A stretch of 64,000 bases of DNA from Epilithonimonas hungarica (GTDB lineage: Bacteria > Bacteroidota > Bacteroidia > Flavobacteriales > Weeksellaceae). Location: the NCBI RefSeq assembly GCF_900102265.1, contig NZ_FNBH01000001.1:372001-436000 (forward strand). The letters run 5' to 3'. Below the pieces are notes generated by a model. It saw nothing but the letters and a program-made list of their open reading frames with translations. It was not told the origin of the DNA and did no database searches. Of the stretch, positions 7,589 to 17,337 are shown in pieces; the stretch's first letter is position 1, and each line of letters opens with the position of its first letter. Made by a program: the position numbers and the translations under genes.

Positions 7589-8752
7589 ATGAAATTCATA
7601 AAATACTGTCTGTTAGCAACTTTATTGATTCTGATGGTAGGTTGCAAAAAAACAAGTGTTGATGGGAGCAATCGCAAAAGCTTTCAGGAAAGTATCAACG
7701 ATATGGCATCCAGCCTTCCGACATTGAAACAAGTAAAATTCAACGAAGCTCTTTATATCCTGAAAACATTTGGGGTAGAAGCCGATGGAGATATTGCGGA
7801 AATTGCAGCCCTTGGAAAACTTCTTGATGGAAAAAAGACAGCAGAAATTTTTGCATTGGCCGACCAGGTTGCACAAAAAAACGGCATCGATTGGAGTAGT
7901 ACCGCTCCGCCAAGTTTAGGAGAAATGAATATCTTTGGGAACGAAGTAGCTTCTGAGAAAGACCCGAACGATATCGATGCAGCGGCACTTAACATTGTTG
8001 TGACAAATATTGCCGGCGACAGTTTGACTGGTTCCAAAGGATTGATCGTTGTTCCTCAATTGGTTGACAACAATGGGAAAAAAGTTGATTTTGAAGGCGC
8101 TGCGTTGGAAACCGTAATGGAAATCTCCAGTGGTGGAAACAAGATCTCTACTTCGAAAAACCTGATGCAAGACCCAGCTTTCAGAGGATTTACAATTAAG
8201 TATTCTTCGCTTCCAAAAGAAAAGATCTTCGAAGAAAAAATCGATATCAAGCTGACGGTAAAAACAACTAAAAAGCTTTTACAAATGCTTAAAATGGGAA
8301 TTCCTGTGAATGGAAAAGCACTTTACACACCTCCTGCACCAGTTATTTCGGATTCGATTCAAGTTCCTGAGCCGCAAGTTGACCCTCAGACCGGCGAAGC
8401 TGTTACACCGCCACCTGCTCCGGCAAAAGTAACGGCCGACCCAAAAACAACCGTAACAAAATTCCTGAATAACCTGTCCTCTCAAAATTTCAAAGCGGCT
8501 TATGACGCTTCTGAGAATCCTAATTGGGGTTCTTATGACAAATTCTCAAATCCAAATTCCGGCTTTGGTTCTGTAAAAAACATCAGTGTAAAAAACATTG
8601 CCGTTCCTTATATCAAAGACAATTCAGCAAATGTCAATGTAACTTATGATGTGACAGACAAAAACGGGAAAACGACTTCTCTGAATGTGACTTACGGGCT
8701 GAAGGCCGTTAACAACAATTGGAAAATCACAACTTATAAAATCAACAATTAA
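7589..8752 (+). CDS. Lipoprotein, DUF6694-like N-terminus and NTF2/DUF4878-like C-terminus
   Basis: A 387-residue protein with a lipoprotein signal peptide ending LMVGC (lipid-modified Cys at residue 19). The next ~55 residues (FQESINDMASSLPTLKQVKF) resemble Bacteroidota lipoproteins annotated DUF6694. The middle is a beta-rich domain, then a Pro-rich linker (PEPQVDPQTGEAVTPPPAPA). The final ~105 residues (TKFLNNLSSQNFKAAYD ... NNNWKITTYKI) look like an NTF2/DUF4878 fold. Function is unknown. apt follows 9 bases later, so the two are probably co-transcribed. Domain names are given with low certainty. Confidence 0.75.
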   Translation: MKFIKYCLLATLLILMVGCKKTSVDGSNRKSFQESINDMASSLPTLKQVKFNEALYILKTFGVEADGDIAEIAALGKLLDGKKTAEIFALADQVAQKNGIDWSSTAPPSLGEMNIFGNEVASEKDPNDIDAAALNIVVTNIAGDSLTGSKGLIVVPQLVDNNGKKVDFEGAALETVMEISSGGNKISTSKNLMQDPAFRGFTIKYSSLPKEKIFEEKIDIKLTVKTTKKLLQMLKMGIPVNGKALYTPPAPVISDSIQVPEPQVDPQTGEAVTPPPAPAKVTADPKTTVTKFLNNLSSQNFKAAYDASENPNWGSYDKFSNPNSGFGSVKNISVKNIAVPYIKDNSANVNVTYDVTDKNGKTTSLNVTYGLKAVNNNWKITTYKINN

Positions 8753-8761
8753 AAATAGAAG

Positions 8762-9298
8762 ATGGCGTCAGCGGAATTGATCAAAAAATTAGAAGAAACG
8801 ATAGATAATATTCCTGACTTTCCGATTCCGGGAATTCAGTTCAAGGATATTTGTCCGATTTTTCTTCAGCCCAAATTATATGAAGAAGTGATTGCCGATC
8901 TAGCCAATTTCAGTCGAGGGAAAATTGATGTAGTTTGTGGAATTGAAAGCAGAGGTTATCTTTTCGGGATTGCAATTGCTGTTGCTTTGGATGTCCCATT
9001 TGTTTTAATTAGAAAAGCAGGAAAACTTCCTCCACCTTTCATTGGCGAAAAATATGATCTGGAATACGGTTCTGCCGAAATTGAAATGAAAACCGGACAT
9101 TTGAAACCGGGACAACGTGTTTTGATCCATGACGACCTTTTGGCAACTGGCGGAACTACGGAAGCAGCTGCAAAACTGGTTTCAAAGCAAGGAGCAATTC
9201 CTGCGCAATTCAGTTTTTTGATTGATTTGAAAGATTTGAATGGTGTGGAAAGGCTCAAAAAATTTGATGCGGAAGTTTATTCGATCCTGAAATATTAA
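8762..9298 (+). CDS. apt: Adenine phosphoribosyltransferase
   Basis: A 178-residue enzyme that makes AMP from adenine and PRPP in purine salvage. The PRPP-binding loop LIHDDLLATGGTTEA is at residues 121-135. GIESRGYLFG (60-69) and RKAGKLPPP (84-92) are APT-specific. Length is normal. It lies 9 bases after the lipoprotein gene and shares its promoter. Base release by the LOG-family enzyme nearby could feed adenine to Apt, but that link is only inference. Confidence 0.95.
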   Translation: MASAELIKKLEETIDNIPDFPIPGIQFKDICPIFLQPKLYEEVIADLANFSRGKIDVVCGIESRGYLFGIAIAVALDVPFVLIRKAGKLPPPFIGEKYDLEYGSAEIEMKTGHLKPGQRVLIHDDLLATGGTTEAAAKLVSKQGAIPAQFSFLIDLKDLNGVERLKKFDAEVYSILKY

Positions 9299-9326
9299 AA
9301 TATTTTAACCATCAGAAAAAGAAGTT

Positions 9327-9357
9327 TTTGCATATCAAAAGGAAAACATTAAATTTG
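9327..9357 (+). promoter_or_regulatory. Bacteroidota promoter for the 9380 TPR gene and ribH
   Basis: TTTG (9327-9330), 19 bases, then TAAATTTG (9350-9357). Transcription should start near 9364, just before the ATG at 9380. Confidence 0.75.
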
Positions 9358-9379
9358 CACTCTATTTATTAAAAAAATT

Positions 9380-10084
9380 ATGGCAGACCAGCATAACAAA
9401 AACCACGAACAAGAAGGAAAAGAAACAGTAGAATTCTTCAAGGATCTTGATAAAGAAGCACTTAACATAGAATCGTTCTTAGAAAAAAATGCAAAAGTAC
9501 TTAGCATCGGATTCGGAATTCTGATTGTTGCAGTTTTGGGATGGTTCGGATATCAGCAATTCATTATTGGCCCTAAAAATGAGGAAGCTACAAAAAGCTA
9601 CTTGGCCGCCCAGAAAAATTTAGCTGACGGGAAAGAAGACCTTGCACTTGGTGGGAAATCTGTTGCAAATCCTGGTTTTATTGGAACTTACGACGAATAC
9701 AGCGGAACAAAAGCAGGTAAATTATCTGCTTACAATGCAGGATTGATAGAATTCAAAAAAGGGAATTATCAGAAAGCTTACGACTTGTTGGACAAATTCA
9801 GTTCAGATAACAAAGTTTTGATAGCTCTTAAATACGGAGCAATGGCAGACTGTCTTTCAAACCTTAATAAAGCAGATGATGCGCTTGCATTGGCAGACAA
9901 AGCTTCTTCTGCTTCTGATGATGCTTATACATCTTATTATTTTACAAAAAAAGCAGGGATGTTAGCCTTAGCACTTAAGAAAAATGCTGATGCTAAAAAA
10001 TACTTCGCTTCAATCGAGGAAAAATATCAGGACTATGACAACGGGCAATCCGATGCTTTCATAGAAATGACAAAATATTACTAA
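9380..10084 (+). CDS. TPR-containing membrane-anchored protein (YfgM-like)
   Basis: A 234-residue protein with a charged cytoplasmic N-terminus (~37 residues), one transmembrane helix (about 40-62, VLSIGFGILIVAVLGWFGY), and an outer part made of tetratricopeptide-type helices (LIEFKKGNYQKAYDLLDKF, DALALADKA). This layout matches YfgM-type anchors that work with periplasmic chaperones and the Sec translocon. Orthology is not proven. ribH starts 3 bases after its stop. Confidence 0.8.
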   Translation: MADQHNKNHEQEGKETVEFFKDLDKEALNIESFLEKNAKVLSIGFGILIVAVLGWFGYQQFIIGPKNEEATKSYLAAQKNLADGKEDLALGGKSVANPGFIGTYDEYSGTKAGKLSAYNAGLIEFKKGNYQKAYDLLDKFSSDNKVLIALKYGAMADCLSNLNKADDALALADKASSASDDAYTSYYFTKKAGMLALALKKNADAKKYFASIEEKYQDYDNGQSDAFIEMTKYY

Positions 10085-10087
10085 ACA

Positions 10088-10573
10088 ATGGCAACAACTA
10101 ATCTATCAGATTATAAGCCACTCAACATATCCAATGCCGATGAATATTCAATCGGCATTGTTGTTTCTGAGTGGAACGACTTCGTAACCTACAACCTTAG
10201 AAACGGTGCAGTTGAAACACTGAAAGCCGAAGGCATCAAAGAAGAAAACATACATATCTATTACGTCCCTGGCGCGTTCGAGTTGAGCTTTGCAAGTATG
10301 AAACTTTGCAGGTCCAACAAGTTTGCTGCGGTTATTGCCATCGGAAATGTGATTCGTGGGGAAACGCCTCATTTCGATTATGTTTGTTCAGGTGTTACAC
10401 AAGGTATCAAAGATTGCAACATCTTGACCGACACACCAGCCATTTTCTGCGTTTTGACAGATGATACCAAAGAACAATCTATCGCAAGAAGCGGTGGAAA
10501 CCTTGGTAACAAAGGAGTAGAAGCAGCAGTTACTGCATTGAAAATGATCGACTTCAACAATAAAACAAATTAG
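10088..10573 (+). CDS. ribH: 6,7-dimethyl-8-ribityllumazine synthase
   Basis: A 161-residue enzyme catalysing the penultimate step of riboflavin synthesis, condensing the ribityl-aminouracil with dihydroxybutanone phosphate. Visible family motifs are VPGAFELSFASMKL, GNVIRGETPHFDYVC (with the catalytic His region) and NKGVEAA. Length is normal for the capsid-forming family. It is coupled to the TPR gene with a 3-base gap. A dispersed repeat, not a terminator of standard form, follows. Confidence 0.97.
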   Translation: MATTNLSDYKPLNISNADEYSIGIVVSEWNDFVTYNLRNGAVETLKAEGIKEENIHIYYVPGAFELSFASMKLCRSNKFAAVIAIGNVIRGETPHFDYVCSGVTQGIKDCNILTDTPAIFCVLTDDTKEQSIARSGGNLGNKGVEAAVTALKMIDFNNKTN

Positions 10574-10591
10574 GACTTCTGATCGTAGATC

Positions 10592-10672
10592 TTTTAGGAG
10601 CTTGATTCCGCTTTCCGTTACAATCTTTTTCAAAGAAAAAGGATTTCCACTGCAATCGGGGCTATTGATAAA
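10592..10672 (+). repeat. Dispersed intergenic repeat, copy A
   Basis: The element runs GGAGCTTGATTCCGCTTTCC, then a short hairpin CTTTTTC-AAA-GAAAAAG (10624-10640), then GGATTTCCACTGCAATCGGG and GCTA. The same order of words occurs at 25286-25371 and, inverted, at 37278-37382. It fills most of the 167-base gap between ribH and the zinc peptidase gene. No coding sense is evident. Confidence 0.75.
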
Positions 10673-10740
10673 GGATGTTCCAAAATATTTCTTTAATATC
10701 AAAAGAAAAATACTAATTTTAAAACACAAAATATTATCAG

Positions 10741-11592
10741 ATGAAATGGACAAACGATAGAAGTGACAACGTAGATGACAGACGCGGTTCCGGCGGTGGA
10801 GGCGGAATGCTAGTTGGTGGTGGATTGGGAACAATTATTATTGCAGCCATTGTTTTCTTTCTAGGAGGTGATCCTTCTGCAATTTTACAAAACAGTGCAA
10901 CTTCTTCCCCTCAACAAACTGAGCAGAGACAACTTTCCAAAGAAGAGCTCAACATCAGAGAGTTTGTGAGAATGCTGACCAAAGAAAATGAAGAAACCTG
11001 GGCAAATGTTTTTAACCAAAACGGAATCCAATTCAGATCTGCAAAAGTCGTTTTGTTCGAAAGTACAACAAGTTCAGGCTGTGGAACTGCTCAATCAGAA
11101 ATGGGACCTTTCTACTGCCCCGCAGACCAAACCATCTATATGGATATGAGTTTTTTCAATGAACTTCAACAAAAATTCGGTGCCAAGGTTGGACAGTTTA
11201 CAGTTGCTTATGTTCTCGGTCACGAGTATGGACATCATATCCAGAATCTATTAGGAACATTGGATAAAGTTCATCAACTTAGCCAACGAGGAAGTGAAAC
11301 ACAAGCCAATCAGATTTCTGTTGCCAATGAATTACAAGCCGATTTCTACGCTGGATTATGGGCAAAACAAACTGATAGCAGAGAAAAATTCTTAGAGCCT
11401 GGGGACATTCAAGAAGCAATGAGTGCAGCAGCAGCAGTTGGTGATGACAATATTCAAAAAAGAGGTCAAGGCTATGTGAACCAGGAGAGCTTCACGCACG
11501 GTTCTTCTGCTCAAAGGGAGGAATGGTTTATGAAAGGTTACAATACCGGTGATATCAGGCAAGGTGATACCTTTAGTGCATTATTGAAATAA
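10741..11592 (+). CDS. Neutral zinc metallopeptidase (YpfJ/PF04228 type)
   Basis: A 283-residue membrane-anchored predicted protease. It starts MKWTNDR and has a Gly-rich stretch, one transmembrane helix (about 22-41), and the zinc site HEYGHH (His161, Glu162, His165). NELQADFYAGLWA supplies the downstream Glu/Asp helix, and SAQREEWFMKGYNTGD is a conserved C-terminal block. Members are called 'putative neutral zinc metallopeptidase'; substrates are unknown. It is monocistronic, between copy A of the repeat and a bidirectional terminator. Confidence 0.92.
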   Translation: MKWTNDRSDNVDDRRGSGGGGGMLVGGGLGTIIIAAIVFFLGGDPSAILQNSATSSPQQTEQRQLSKEELNIREFVRMLTKENEETWANVFNQNGIQFRSAKVVLFESTTSSGCGTAQSEMGPFYCPADQTIYMDMSFFNELQQKFGAKVGQFTVAYVLGHEYGHHIQNLLGTLDKVHQLSQRGSETQANQISVANELQADFYAGLWAKQTDSREKFLEPGDIQEAMSAAAAVGDDNIQKRGQGYVNQESFTHGSSAQREEWFMKGYNTGDIRQGDTFSALLK

Positions 11593-11624
11593 ATAAAAGA
11601 AACAGAGTTTTATAATAAAACAGG

Positions 11625-11654
11625 AAAAGCAAGAATCATTTAATTCTTGCTTTT
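11625..11654. terminator. Bidirectional terminator, zinc peptidase / aconitase
   Basis: AAAAGCAAGAAT (11625-11636) pairs perfectly with ATTCTTGCTTTT (11643-11654), a 12-bp stem with a 6-base loop. T-rich sequence lies on the right, A-rich on the left. Confidence 0.85.
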
Positions 11655-11682
11655 TTATTATTTTGAAATATTGGATTTTGTA

Positions 11683-13953
11683 TTACCCTTCTTTTTCCAT
11701 CGCTTTGATAAGGTTAAGAGCAGAACCTGCTTTGAACCAGGCGATCTGTCCCGCGTTGTAAGTATGGTTTGCCATGATGATATCTTTAGTTCCGTCAGCG
11801 TGAACAAATTCCAAAGTCAATTGCTTGCCCGGTGCAAATTGGTCAAGGTCAAGGAAATTGATGGTGTCATCTTCCATGATCTTGTCATAATCGTCCTTAT
11901 TGGCAAAAGTAATTCCTAACATCCCTTGTTTCTTAAGATTGGTTTCGTGGATACGAGCAAAAGACTTAACCAAAACAGCTCTTACTCCAAGATGCCTTGG
12001 TTCCATCGCCGCATGTTCTCTGGAAGAGCCCTCGCCATAGTTTTCGTCACCAACTACAATTGTAGGAATACCAGCCGCCTTATATTGCCTTGCAGAATCA
12101 GGAACTGGTTTGTATTGGCCATCCAATTCATTTTTAACATTATTGGTCTCCATATTGAAAGCATTTACAGCACCAATTAACATATTGTTGGAAATATTAT
12201 CAAGATGCCCTCTGTATTTCAGCCAAGGTCCGGCCATAGAAATATGATCAGTTGTACATTTTCCGTAAGCTTTGATGAGTAATCTGGCCCCGGTAATATT
12301 CAGTCCGTCCCAAGCTGGAAATTCTTCTAATAACTGAAGTCTATCTGACGTTGGGGAAACAATCACCTCTACATTAGAGCCATCTTCTGCAGGCGCAATA
12401 TAGCCCGGGTCATCTACATCAAATCCTAATTTTGGAAGATCGTCGCCACTCGGTTCATCAAGCATCACTTCTTCTCCGTTTTTATTTTTAAGCTTATCTG
12501 TCAATGGATTGAATCTCAAATCCCCTGCAATAGCCATCGCTGTTACCAATTCCGGGGAACCGACGAAGGCATAAGTATTAGGGTTTCCATCCGCTCTTTT
12601 GGAGAAGTTTCTGTTGAAGGAGTGAACAATTGTATTCTTCTCTTGTTTTTCAGCACCTTCACGCGCCCATTGCCCGATACAAGGTCCGCAAGCGTTGGCA
12701 AAAACTTTGCCGCCTATTTCATCAAAAGTTTTCAAAAATCCGTCTCTTTCCACCGTGAATCTTACCTGTTCAGAACCAGGTGTAATGGTGTATTCCGCTT
12801 TTACCTCAAGATTTTTTTCTTTTGCCTGCTTTGCTACAGAAGCCGCTCTTGCAATATCTTCATAAGATGAGTTGGTACAAGATCCAATCAATCCGACTTC
12901 GATTTTTGTCGGCCATCCGTTTTTCTCTGCGATTTCTTTCATTTGGGAAATTGGTGTTGCCAAGTCCGGCGTGAAAGGGCCATTTAGATATGGTTCTAAA
13001 GTGTCAAGATTTATTTCGATAACTTGGTCATAATATTTTTCAGGTTCTGCATGGACTTCCGGATCAGCTTTCAAAACGTAGGCAATTGCGTCAGCAGCAT
13101 CTGCCAAATCTTCTCGATCTGTTGAACGAAGATATTTGCTCATGTTTTGGTCGTATTCGAAAATGGAAGTTGTAGCGCCGATTTCCGCACCCATATTACA
13201 AATTGTTCCTTTTCCTGTACAAGAAAGCGAATTGGCACCTTCTCCAAAATATTCTACGATCGCGCCCGTTCCTCCTTTTACAGTAAGGATCCCTGCAACT
13301 TTTAGAATGATATCTTTTGGAGCAGTCCAACCGTTCAGTCTTCCGGTCAATTTTACACCGATCATTTTTGGGAATTTAAGTTCCCAAGCCATTCCAGCCA
13401 TTACGTCCACAGCATCGGCACCACCAACTCCGATGGCAACCATTCCAAGTCCGCCGGCATTTACAGTGTGAGAATCGGTTCCGATCATCATTCCACCAGG
13501 GAAAGCATAATTTTCCAAAACGACTTGGTGAATAATACCTGCTCCGGCTTTCCAGAAACCAATTCCATATTTGTTGGAAACTGATTGAAGGAATTGATAA
13601 ACTTCGTTATTCTTATTTTCAGCTTCAATCAGATCTTTCGCTGCGCCGACTCTTGCCTGAATCAAATGGTCTGCGTGAACAGTTGACGGAACTGCCACTT
13701 TTTTCTTACCCGCCTGCATAAATTGTAAGAGGGCCATTTGTGCTGTCGCATCTTGCATCGCTACTCTGTCCGGTGCAAAATCCACATAAGATTCCCCTCT
13801 TTTGAATGCTTCTTTCCCCTGCGAAGGGAAAAGGTGGGCACAAAGAATTTTTTCTGAATAAGTAAGAGGTCTTCCCATGAAGGCCCTTGCTTCGTTTACT
13901 CTGGTTTCGAAATCAGAATAAACTTTTTTTATCATATCCAAGTCAAAAGTCAT
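11683..13953 (-). CDS. Aconitate hydratase, AcnA/mitochondrial type
   Basis: A 756-residue [4Fe-4S] enzyme of the TCA cycle interconverting citrate and isocitrate. Cluster cysteines are C359 (GSCTNSS), C422 and C425 (ACGPCIGQ). Active-site blocks GTDSHT (158-163) and [11 protein letters not shown] are intact. Length fits the mitochondrial-type aconitase (~750) rather than the ~890-residue AcnA. It is on the same strand as, and downstream of, an AcnB gene. The 296-base gap between them holds a terminator for acnB, so the two are probably separately transcribed. Confidence 0.95.
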   Translation of the reverse strand: MTFDLDMIKKVYSDFETRVNEARAFMGRPLTYSEKILCAHLFPSQGKEAFKRGESYVDFAPDRVAMQDATAQMALLQFMQAGKKKVAVPSTVHADHLIQARVGAAKDLIEAENKNNEVYQFLQSVSNKYGIGFWKAGAGIIHQVVLENYAFPGGMMIGTDSHTVNAGGLGMVAIGVGGADAVDVMAGMAWELKFPKMIGVKLTGRLNGWTAPKDIILKVAGILTVKGGTGAIVEYFGEGANSLSCTGKGTICNMGAEIGATTSIFEYDQNMSKYLRSTDREDLADAADAIAYVLKADPEVHAEPEKYYDQVIEINLDTLEPYLNGPFTPDLATPISQMKEIAEKNGWPTKIEVGLIGSCTNSSYEDIARAASVAKQAKEKNLEVKAEYTITPGSEQVRFTVERDGFLKTFDEIGGKVFANACGPCIGQWAREGAEKQEKNTIVHSFNRNFSKRADGNPNTYAFVGSPELVTAMAIAGDLRFNPLTDKLKNKNGEEVMLDEPSGDDLPKLGFDVDDPGYIAPAEDGSNVEVIVSPTSDRLQLLEEFPAWDGLNITGARLLIKAYGKCTTDHISMAGPWLKYRGHLDNISNNMLIGAVNAFNMETNNVKNELDGQYKPVPDSARQYKAAGIPTIVVGDENYGEGSSREHAAMEPRHLGVRAVLVKSFARIHETNLKKQGMLGITFANKDDYDKIMEDDTINFLDLDQFAPGKQLTLEFVHADGTKDIIMANHTYNAGQIAWFKAGSALNLIKAMEKEG

Positions 13954-14249
13954 ATCTCGATTTTATTTTTATTTTTTTAATGGATTTCTCCGTGGTTTTT
14001 AAACGGAAATATTTGTTTCAATACATTAATCAAATACTATTCCTACACCTTAATAATAGGATAAAAATGATAGATGATTAAAATATTTTATGACTATGAA
14101 GTTAAGGAAAAAATGAAGCTTTTGACATTGATATAAGTTAAAATAATTTCAGCTTACGTTAAATGGAAAGATTCTAAACAAAAAATGGAAGGCTTCAAAA
14201 AGAAATCTTCCATTTTATATTTAAAAGTCTTTCGACTTTAAATCAATTA
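13954..14249. other. Intergenic spacer between the two aconitase genes
   Basis: This 296-base AT-rich spacer holds the acnB terminator at its right side, and a small hairpin AAAGTC-TTTC-GACTTT at 14224-14239. The leader of the mitochondrial-type aconitase is at its left end. No perfect TAnnTTTG box was found on the minus strand here, and no ORF with coding sense. Confidence 0.5.
14182..14216 (-). terminator. acnB: Terminator downstream of acnB
   Basis: AAAATGGAAG (14182-14191) and CTTCCATTTT (14207-14216) form a 10-bp perfect stem. Read on the minus strand it is followed by a T-rich run (A-rich at 14177-14185 on the plus strand). Confidence 0.8.
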
Positions 14250-17027
14250 TTAATGACCAACTGTAACCAATTCTTTGATAGATGGAACGAAAGTCGTCAA
14301 GTCAATCCCCTCAACTGCAGTTTTGTATTCTTCAATACTTGGGATTCTTCCGATAATTGCAGAAAGCACAACTACAGGAGTAGATGCCAACAGGGATTCT
14401 CCTTTTTTACGTTCTGAATCTTCAACCACTCTTCCTTGGAAAAGTCTTGTAGAAGTTGCCAAAACAGTATCTCCTTTTTCAGCTTTCTCCTGGTTACCCA
14501 TACAAAGGTTACATCCCGGACGCTCTAGGTACATCATATTTTCATATTGAGTACGAGCTTCGCCTTTCGGAGCAGCATCGTTGAACTCGAAACCAGAATA
14601 TTTCTCTAATAATTCCCAGTCACCTTCAGCTTTCAACTCATCAATGATATTATAAGTAGGAGCCGCTACAACCAATGGAGCCTGGAATTCTACTTTACCA
14701 TTTTGTTTTTCAAGATTCCTCAACATCTGAGAAACGATTTTAAGGTCGCCTTTGTGAACCATACAAGAACCTACGAAACCAAGGTCAACTTTTTTCTCAC
14801 CTCCGTAGAAAGTAAGGTCTCTGATAGTATCGTGCGTATATCTTTTAGAAACATCATCGTTATTTACATCTGGGTCAGCAATCATTGGTTCAACAATTAC
14901 ATCCAGGTCAACAACTACTTCAGCGTAATATTTTGCATTAGCATCTGGTGTTAAAGCCGGCTTGCTGCCAGTTCTGATTTCCTCGATCCTCTTATTGGCT
15001 TTATTGATCAAGCCTTGAAGAACCTTATTATGGTTATCCATTCCTTTGTCGATCATGATCTGGATTCTGCTTTTCGCAATTTCTAGTGATTCGATCAAAG
15101 TATCGTCTTCAGAAATACAGATAGAAGCTTTCGCTTTCATTTCCGCAGTCCAGTCTGTGAATGTAAATGCCTGGTCAGCCGGAAGTGTTCCGATGTGAAC
15201 CTCGATAATTCTTCCTTGGAAAACGTTTTCTCCGTCAAATTGCTTCAACATCTGAGCCTGAGTTGCGTGAACCACGTCACGGAAGTCCATGTGCTCTTTC
15301 ATTTCACCTTTGAAAGTTACTTTCACAGATTCAGGAATCGGCATTGAAGCTTCACCTGTTGCCAAAGCCAAAGCTACCGTTCCGGAGTCAGCTCCGAAAG
15401 CAACACCTTTGGACATTCTTGTGTGAGAGTCACCTCCGATGATGATTGCCCATTCGTCAACCGTAATATCGTTAAGAACTTTGTGAATAACGTCTGTCAT
15501 TGCGTGGTATTCACCTTTCGGGTCACGAGCTGTGATCACTCCGAAATCGTTCATAAATTTCATTAATTTAGGAATATTAGCCTGCGCTTTTTTATCCCAA
15601 ACTGAAGCCGTGTGACAACCTGACTGATAAGCTCCGTCTACGATTGGAGAAATCACGGTTGCAGCCATTGACTCCAATTCCTGAGAAGTCATCAAACCTG
15701 TCGTATCCTGAGAACCAACAATGTTTACTTCTACACGAACGTCTGAACCTGCGTGTAACAATTTACCTTCAGTAACACCTACTGCATTTCTGTTGAAGAT
15801 TTTTTCAACAGCAGTTAGACCTTGTCCTTCAATAGAAATCTCTTTAGAAGGAGCGAAAACTGTCGGAACTGTAATTCCTAAAGTTTTTGCAGCAAAAGTC
15901 TGGATTTTTTTACCGAAAACGATGGCGTAAGAACCACCCGCTTTGATAAATTCTAATTTTTGAGGAGTAAATGATTTTGAAATATCTTTCAATTCAACAT
16001 CTCCGTTGTATAATTTCTTTTCTTTAGTATTGATTGTAAGAACAGTTCCTGTAGCAACAGAATATTTTTCTTCTAAAACAATATCACCATTTTCATTACG
16101 AACAGGATTTCCGTTTTCATCAACTTTTTTTACCCAGTTTTGTAAATCGATTCCGATACCTCCGGTTACATCAACTGTTGTTAAGAAAATTGGAGAAATA
16201 CCGTTTGTTCCTGCTACAATCGGAGCGATGTTTACGAAAGGTACGTAAGGGCTTGCTTGTTTCCCAGTCCAAAGTGCGACGTTGTTCACCCCAGACATAC
16301 GAGAAGAACCAACTCCCATTGTTCCCTTTTCAGCAATAAGCATTACACTTGCATCAGGGTGTTGAGCTTGAAGCATTTTGATTTCGTCCTGTGCTTCAGG
16401 TGTAATCATACATTTCCCGTGAAGTTCTCTGTCTGAACGAGAGTGTGCCTGATTCCCAGGAGAAAGCAAATCGGTAGAAATATCACCTTCACCAGCGATG
16501 AAAGTAACTACTTTAATTTCTTCCGGAACTTCTGGAAGTTTAGTGAAGAATTCAGCTTTTGCATAGCTTTCCAAAATATCTTTAGCGATCACATTGCCAG
16601 ATTCGTAAGCTTCTTTCAAACGAGCTGTATCAGCATCATACAAGTAGACCTGGGTTTTCAGAACTTCTGCAGCCTGCTTTGCAATGTTTTCATTGTAGCC
16701 TAAAGCTAGATCAAGTAAAACCTCAATTGAAGGTCCACCTTTCATATGGGACAATAATTCGAAGGCAAAGGTTGGAGTAATTTCAGCAACTACAGATTCA
16801 CCAAGAATGATTTCCTTTAAAAACTTAGCCTTTACACCTGCAGCGCTTGTTGTACCGGGTAATGTATTATAAATAAAAAATTTAAGAGAATCAGCTCTGT
16901 ATTCGTTATTCGTGTCTTTGATTTGTGAAATGATCTCGCTTAATAGATCTGCGCCATCAATTGGTTTAGGGTGAAGCCCTTGATTTTTTCTTTCTTCAAT
17001 CTCTTGGATGTAATCCTGATAATTCAT
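14250..17027 (-). CDS. acnB: Bifunctional aconitate hydratase 2 / 2-methylisocitrate dehydratase
   Basis: A 925-residue enzyme from the ATG at 17027 (MNYQDYIQEIEERKNQGLHP). The N-terminal HEAT-like domain precedes the swivel and catalytic domains, in the order characteristic of AcnB. Cluster-binding motifs are visible in GSCMVHKGDL and RPGCNLCMGNQ. It converts citrate to isocitrate and can dehydrate 2-methylisocitrate. The frame stays open upstream to a TTG at 17108, but that extension is not family-like, so the ATG was chosen. A perfect promoter box lies at 17197-17204, giving a ~160-base leader. Confidence 0.95.
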   Translation of the reverse strand: MNYQDYIQEIEERKNQGLHPKPIDGADLLSEIISQIKDTNNEYRADSLKFFIYNTLPGTTSAAGVKAKFLKEIILGESVVAEITPTFAFELLSHMKGGPSIEVLLDLALGYNENIAKQAAEVLKTQVYLYDADTARLKEAYESGNVIAKDILESYAKAEFFTKLPEVPEEIKVVTFIAGEGDISTDLLSPGNQAHSRSDRELHGKCMITPEAQDEIKMLQAQHPDASVMLIAEKGTMGVGSSRMSGVNNVALWTGKQASPYVPFVNIAPIVAGTNGISPIFLTTVDVTGGIGIDLQNWVKKVDENGNPVRNENGDIVLEEKYSVATGTVLTINTKEKKLYNGDVELKDISKSFTPQKLEFIKAGGSYAIVFGKKIQTFAAKTLGITVPTVFAPSKEISIEGQGLTAVEKIFNRNAVGVTEGKLLHAGSDVRVEVNIVGSQDTTGLMTSQELESMAATVISPIVDGAYQSGCHTASVWDKKAQANIPKLMKFMNDFGVITARDPKGEYHAMTDVIHKVLNDITVDEWAIIIGGDSHTRMSKGVAFGADSGTVALALATGEASMPIPESVKVTFKGEMKEHMDFRDVVHATQAQMLKQFDGENVFQGRIIEVHIGTLPADQAFTFTDWTAEMKAKASICISEDDTLIESLEIAKSRIQIMIDKGMDNHNKVLQGLINKANKRIEEIRTGSKPALTPDANAKYYAEVVVDLDVIVEPMIADPDVNNDDVSKRYTHDTIRDLTFYGGEKKVDLGFVGSCMVHKGDLKIVSQMLRNLEKQNGKVEFQAPLVVAAPTYNIIDELKAEGDWELLEKYSGFEFNDAAPKGEARTQYENMMYLERPGCNLCMGNQEKAEKGDTVLATSTRLFQGRVVEDSERKKGESLLASTPVVVLSAIIGRIPSIEEYKTAVEGIDLTTFVPSIKELVTVGH

Positions 17028-17196
17028 AATAATAGAAGTCTTTTCATTCTTTAATTTAAATAGATCTGCAAACTGTCTTTGGTGCTTTGAAGTCCAAAAA
17101 TCCCGCAAAGTCTATACGCTACTAATAGTTTTCTAATTTTAATTTAAATAAAATCTTAATTCTATCGTGGAAATTTAATTTCTTATTAAATTCGCC

Positions 17197-17204
17197 CAAA
17201 TTTA
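17197..17204 (-). promoter_or_regulatory. acnB: -7 box for acnB
   Basis: CAAATTTA on the plus strand, i.e. TAAATTTG on the minus strand, a perfect TAnnTTTG. The predicted start is near 17190, about 160 bases before the acnB ATG. Confidence 0.6.
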
Positions 17205-17298
17205 CGAAATTTTAAGCTTTTTTAAGAATGGAATAATTTAGATTGAAAATAAATTAGATATGTTTTATCTATATTTTATATTTTTACCATAATAATTT

Positions 17299-17319
17299 CT
17301 ATTTTGAAAATCAAAATAG
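17299..17319. repeat. Short palindrome upstream of the DUF2752 gene
   Basis: CTATTTTGA (17299-17307) and TCAAAATAG (17311-17319) form a perfect 9-bp inverted repeat with an AAA loop, 19 bases before the TTG start. It could be a hairpin or an operator in the acnB-DUF2752 divergent region. Confidence 0.5.
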
Positions 17320-17337
17320 TCTCAAAAACATATTATC

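Noticed and set aside
17028-17108. Longer AcnB start at a TTG
   Set aside because: The added 27 residues are not typical of AcnB, and the ATG at 17027 gives the usual N-terminus.
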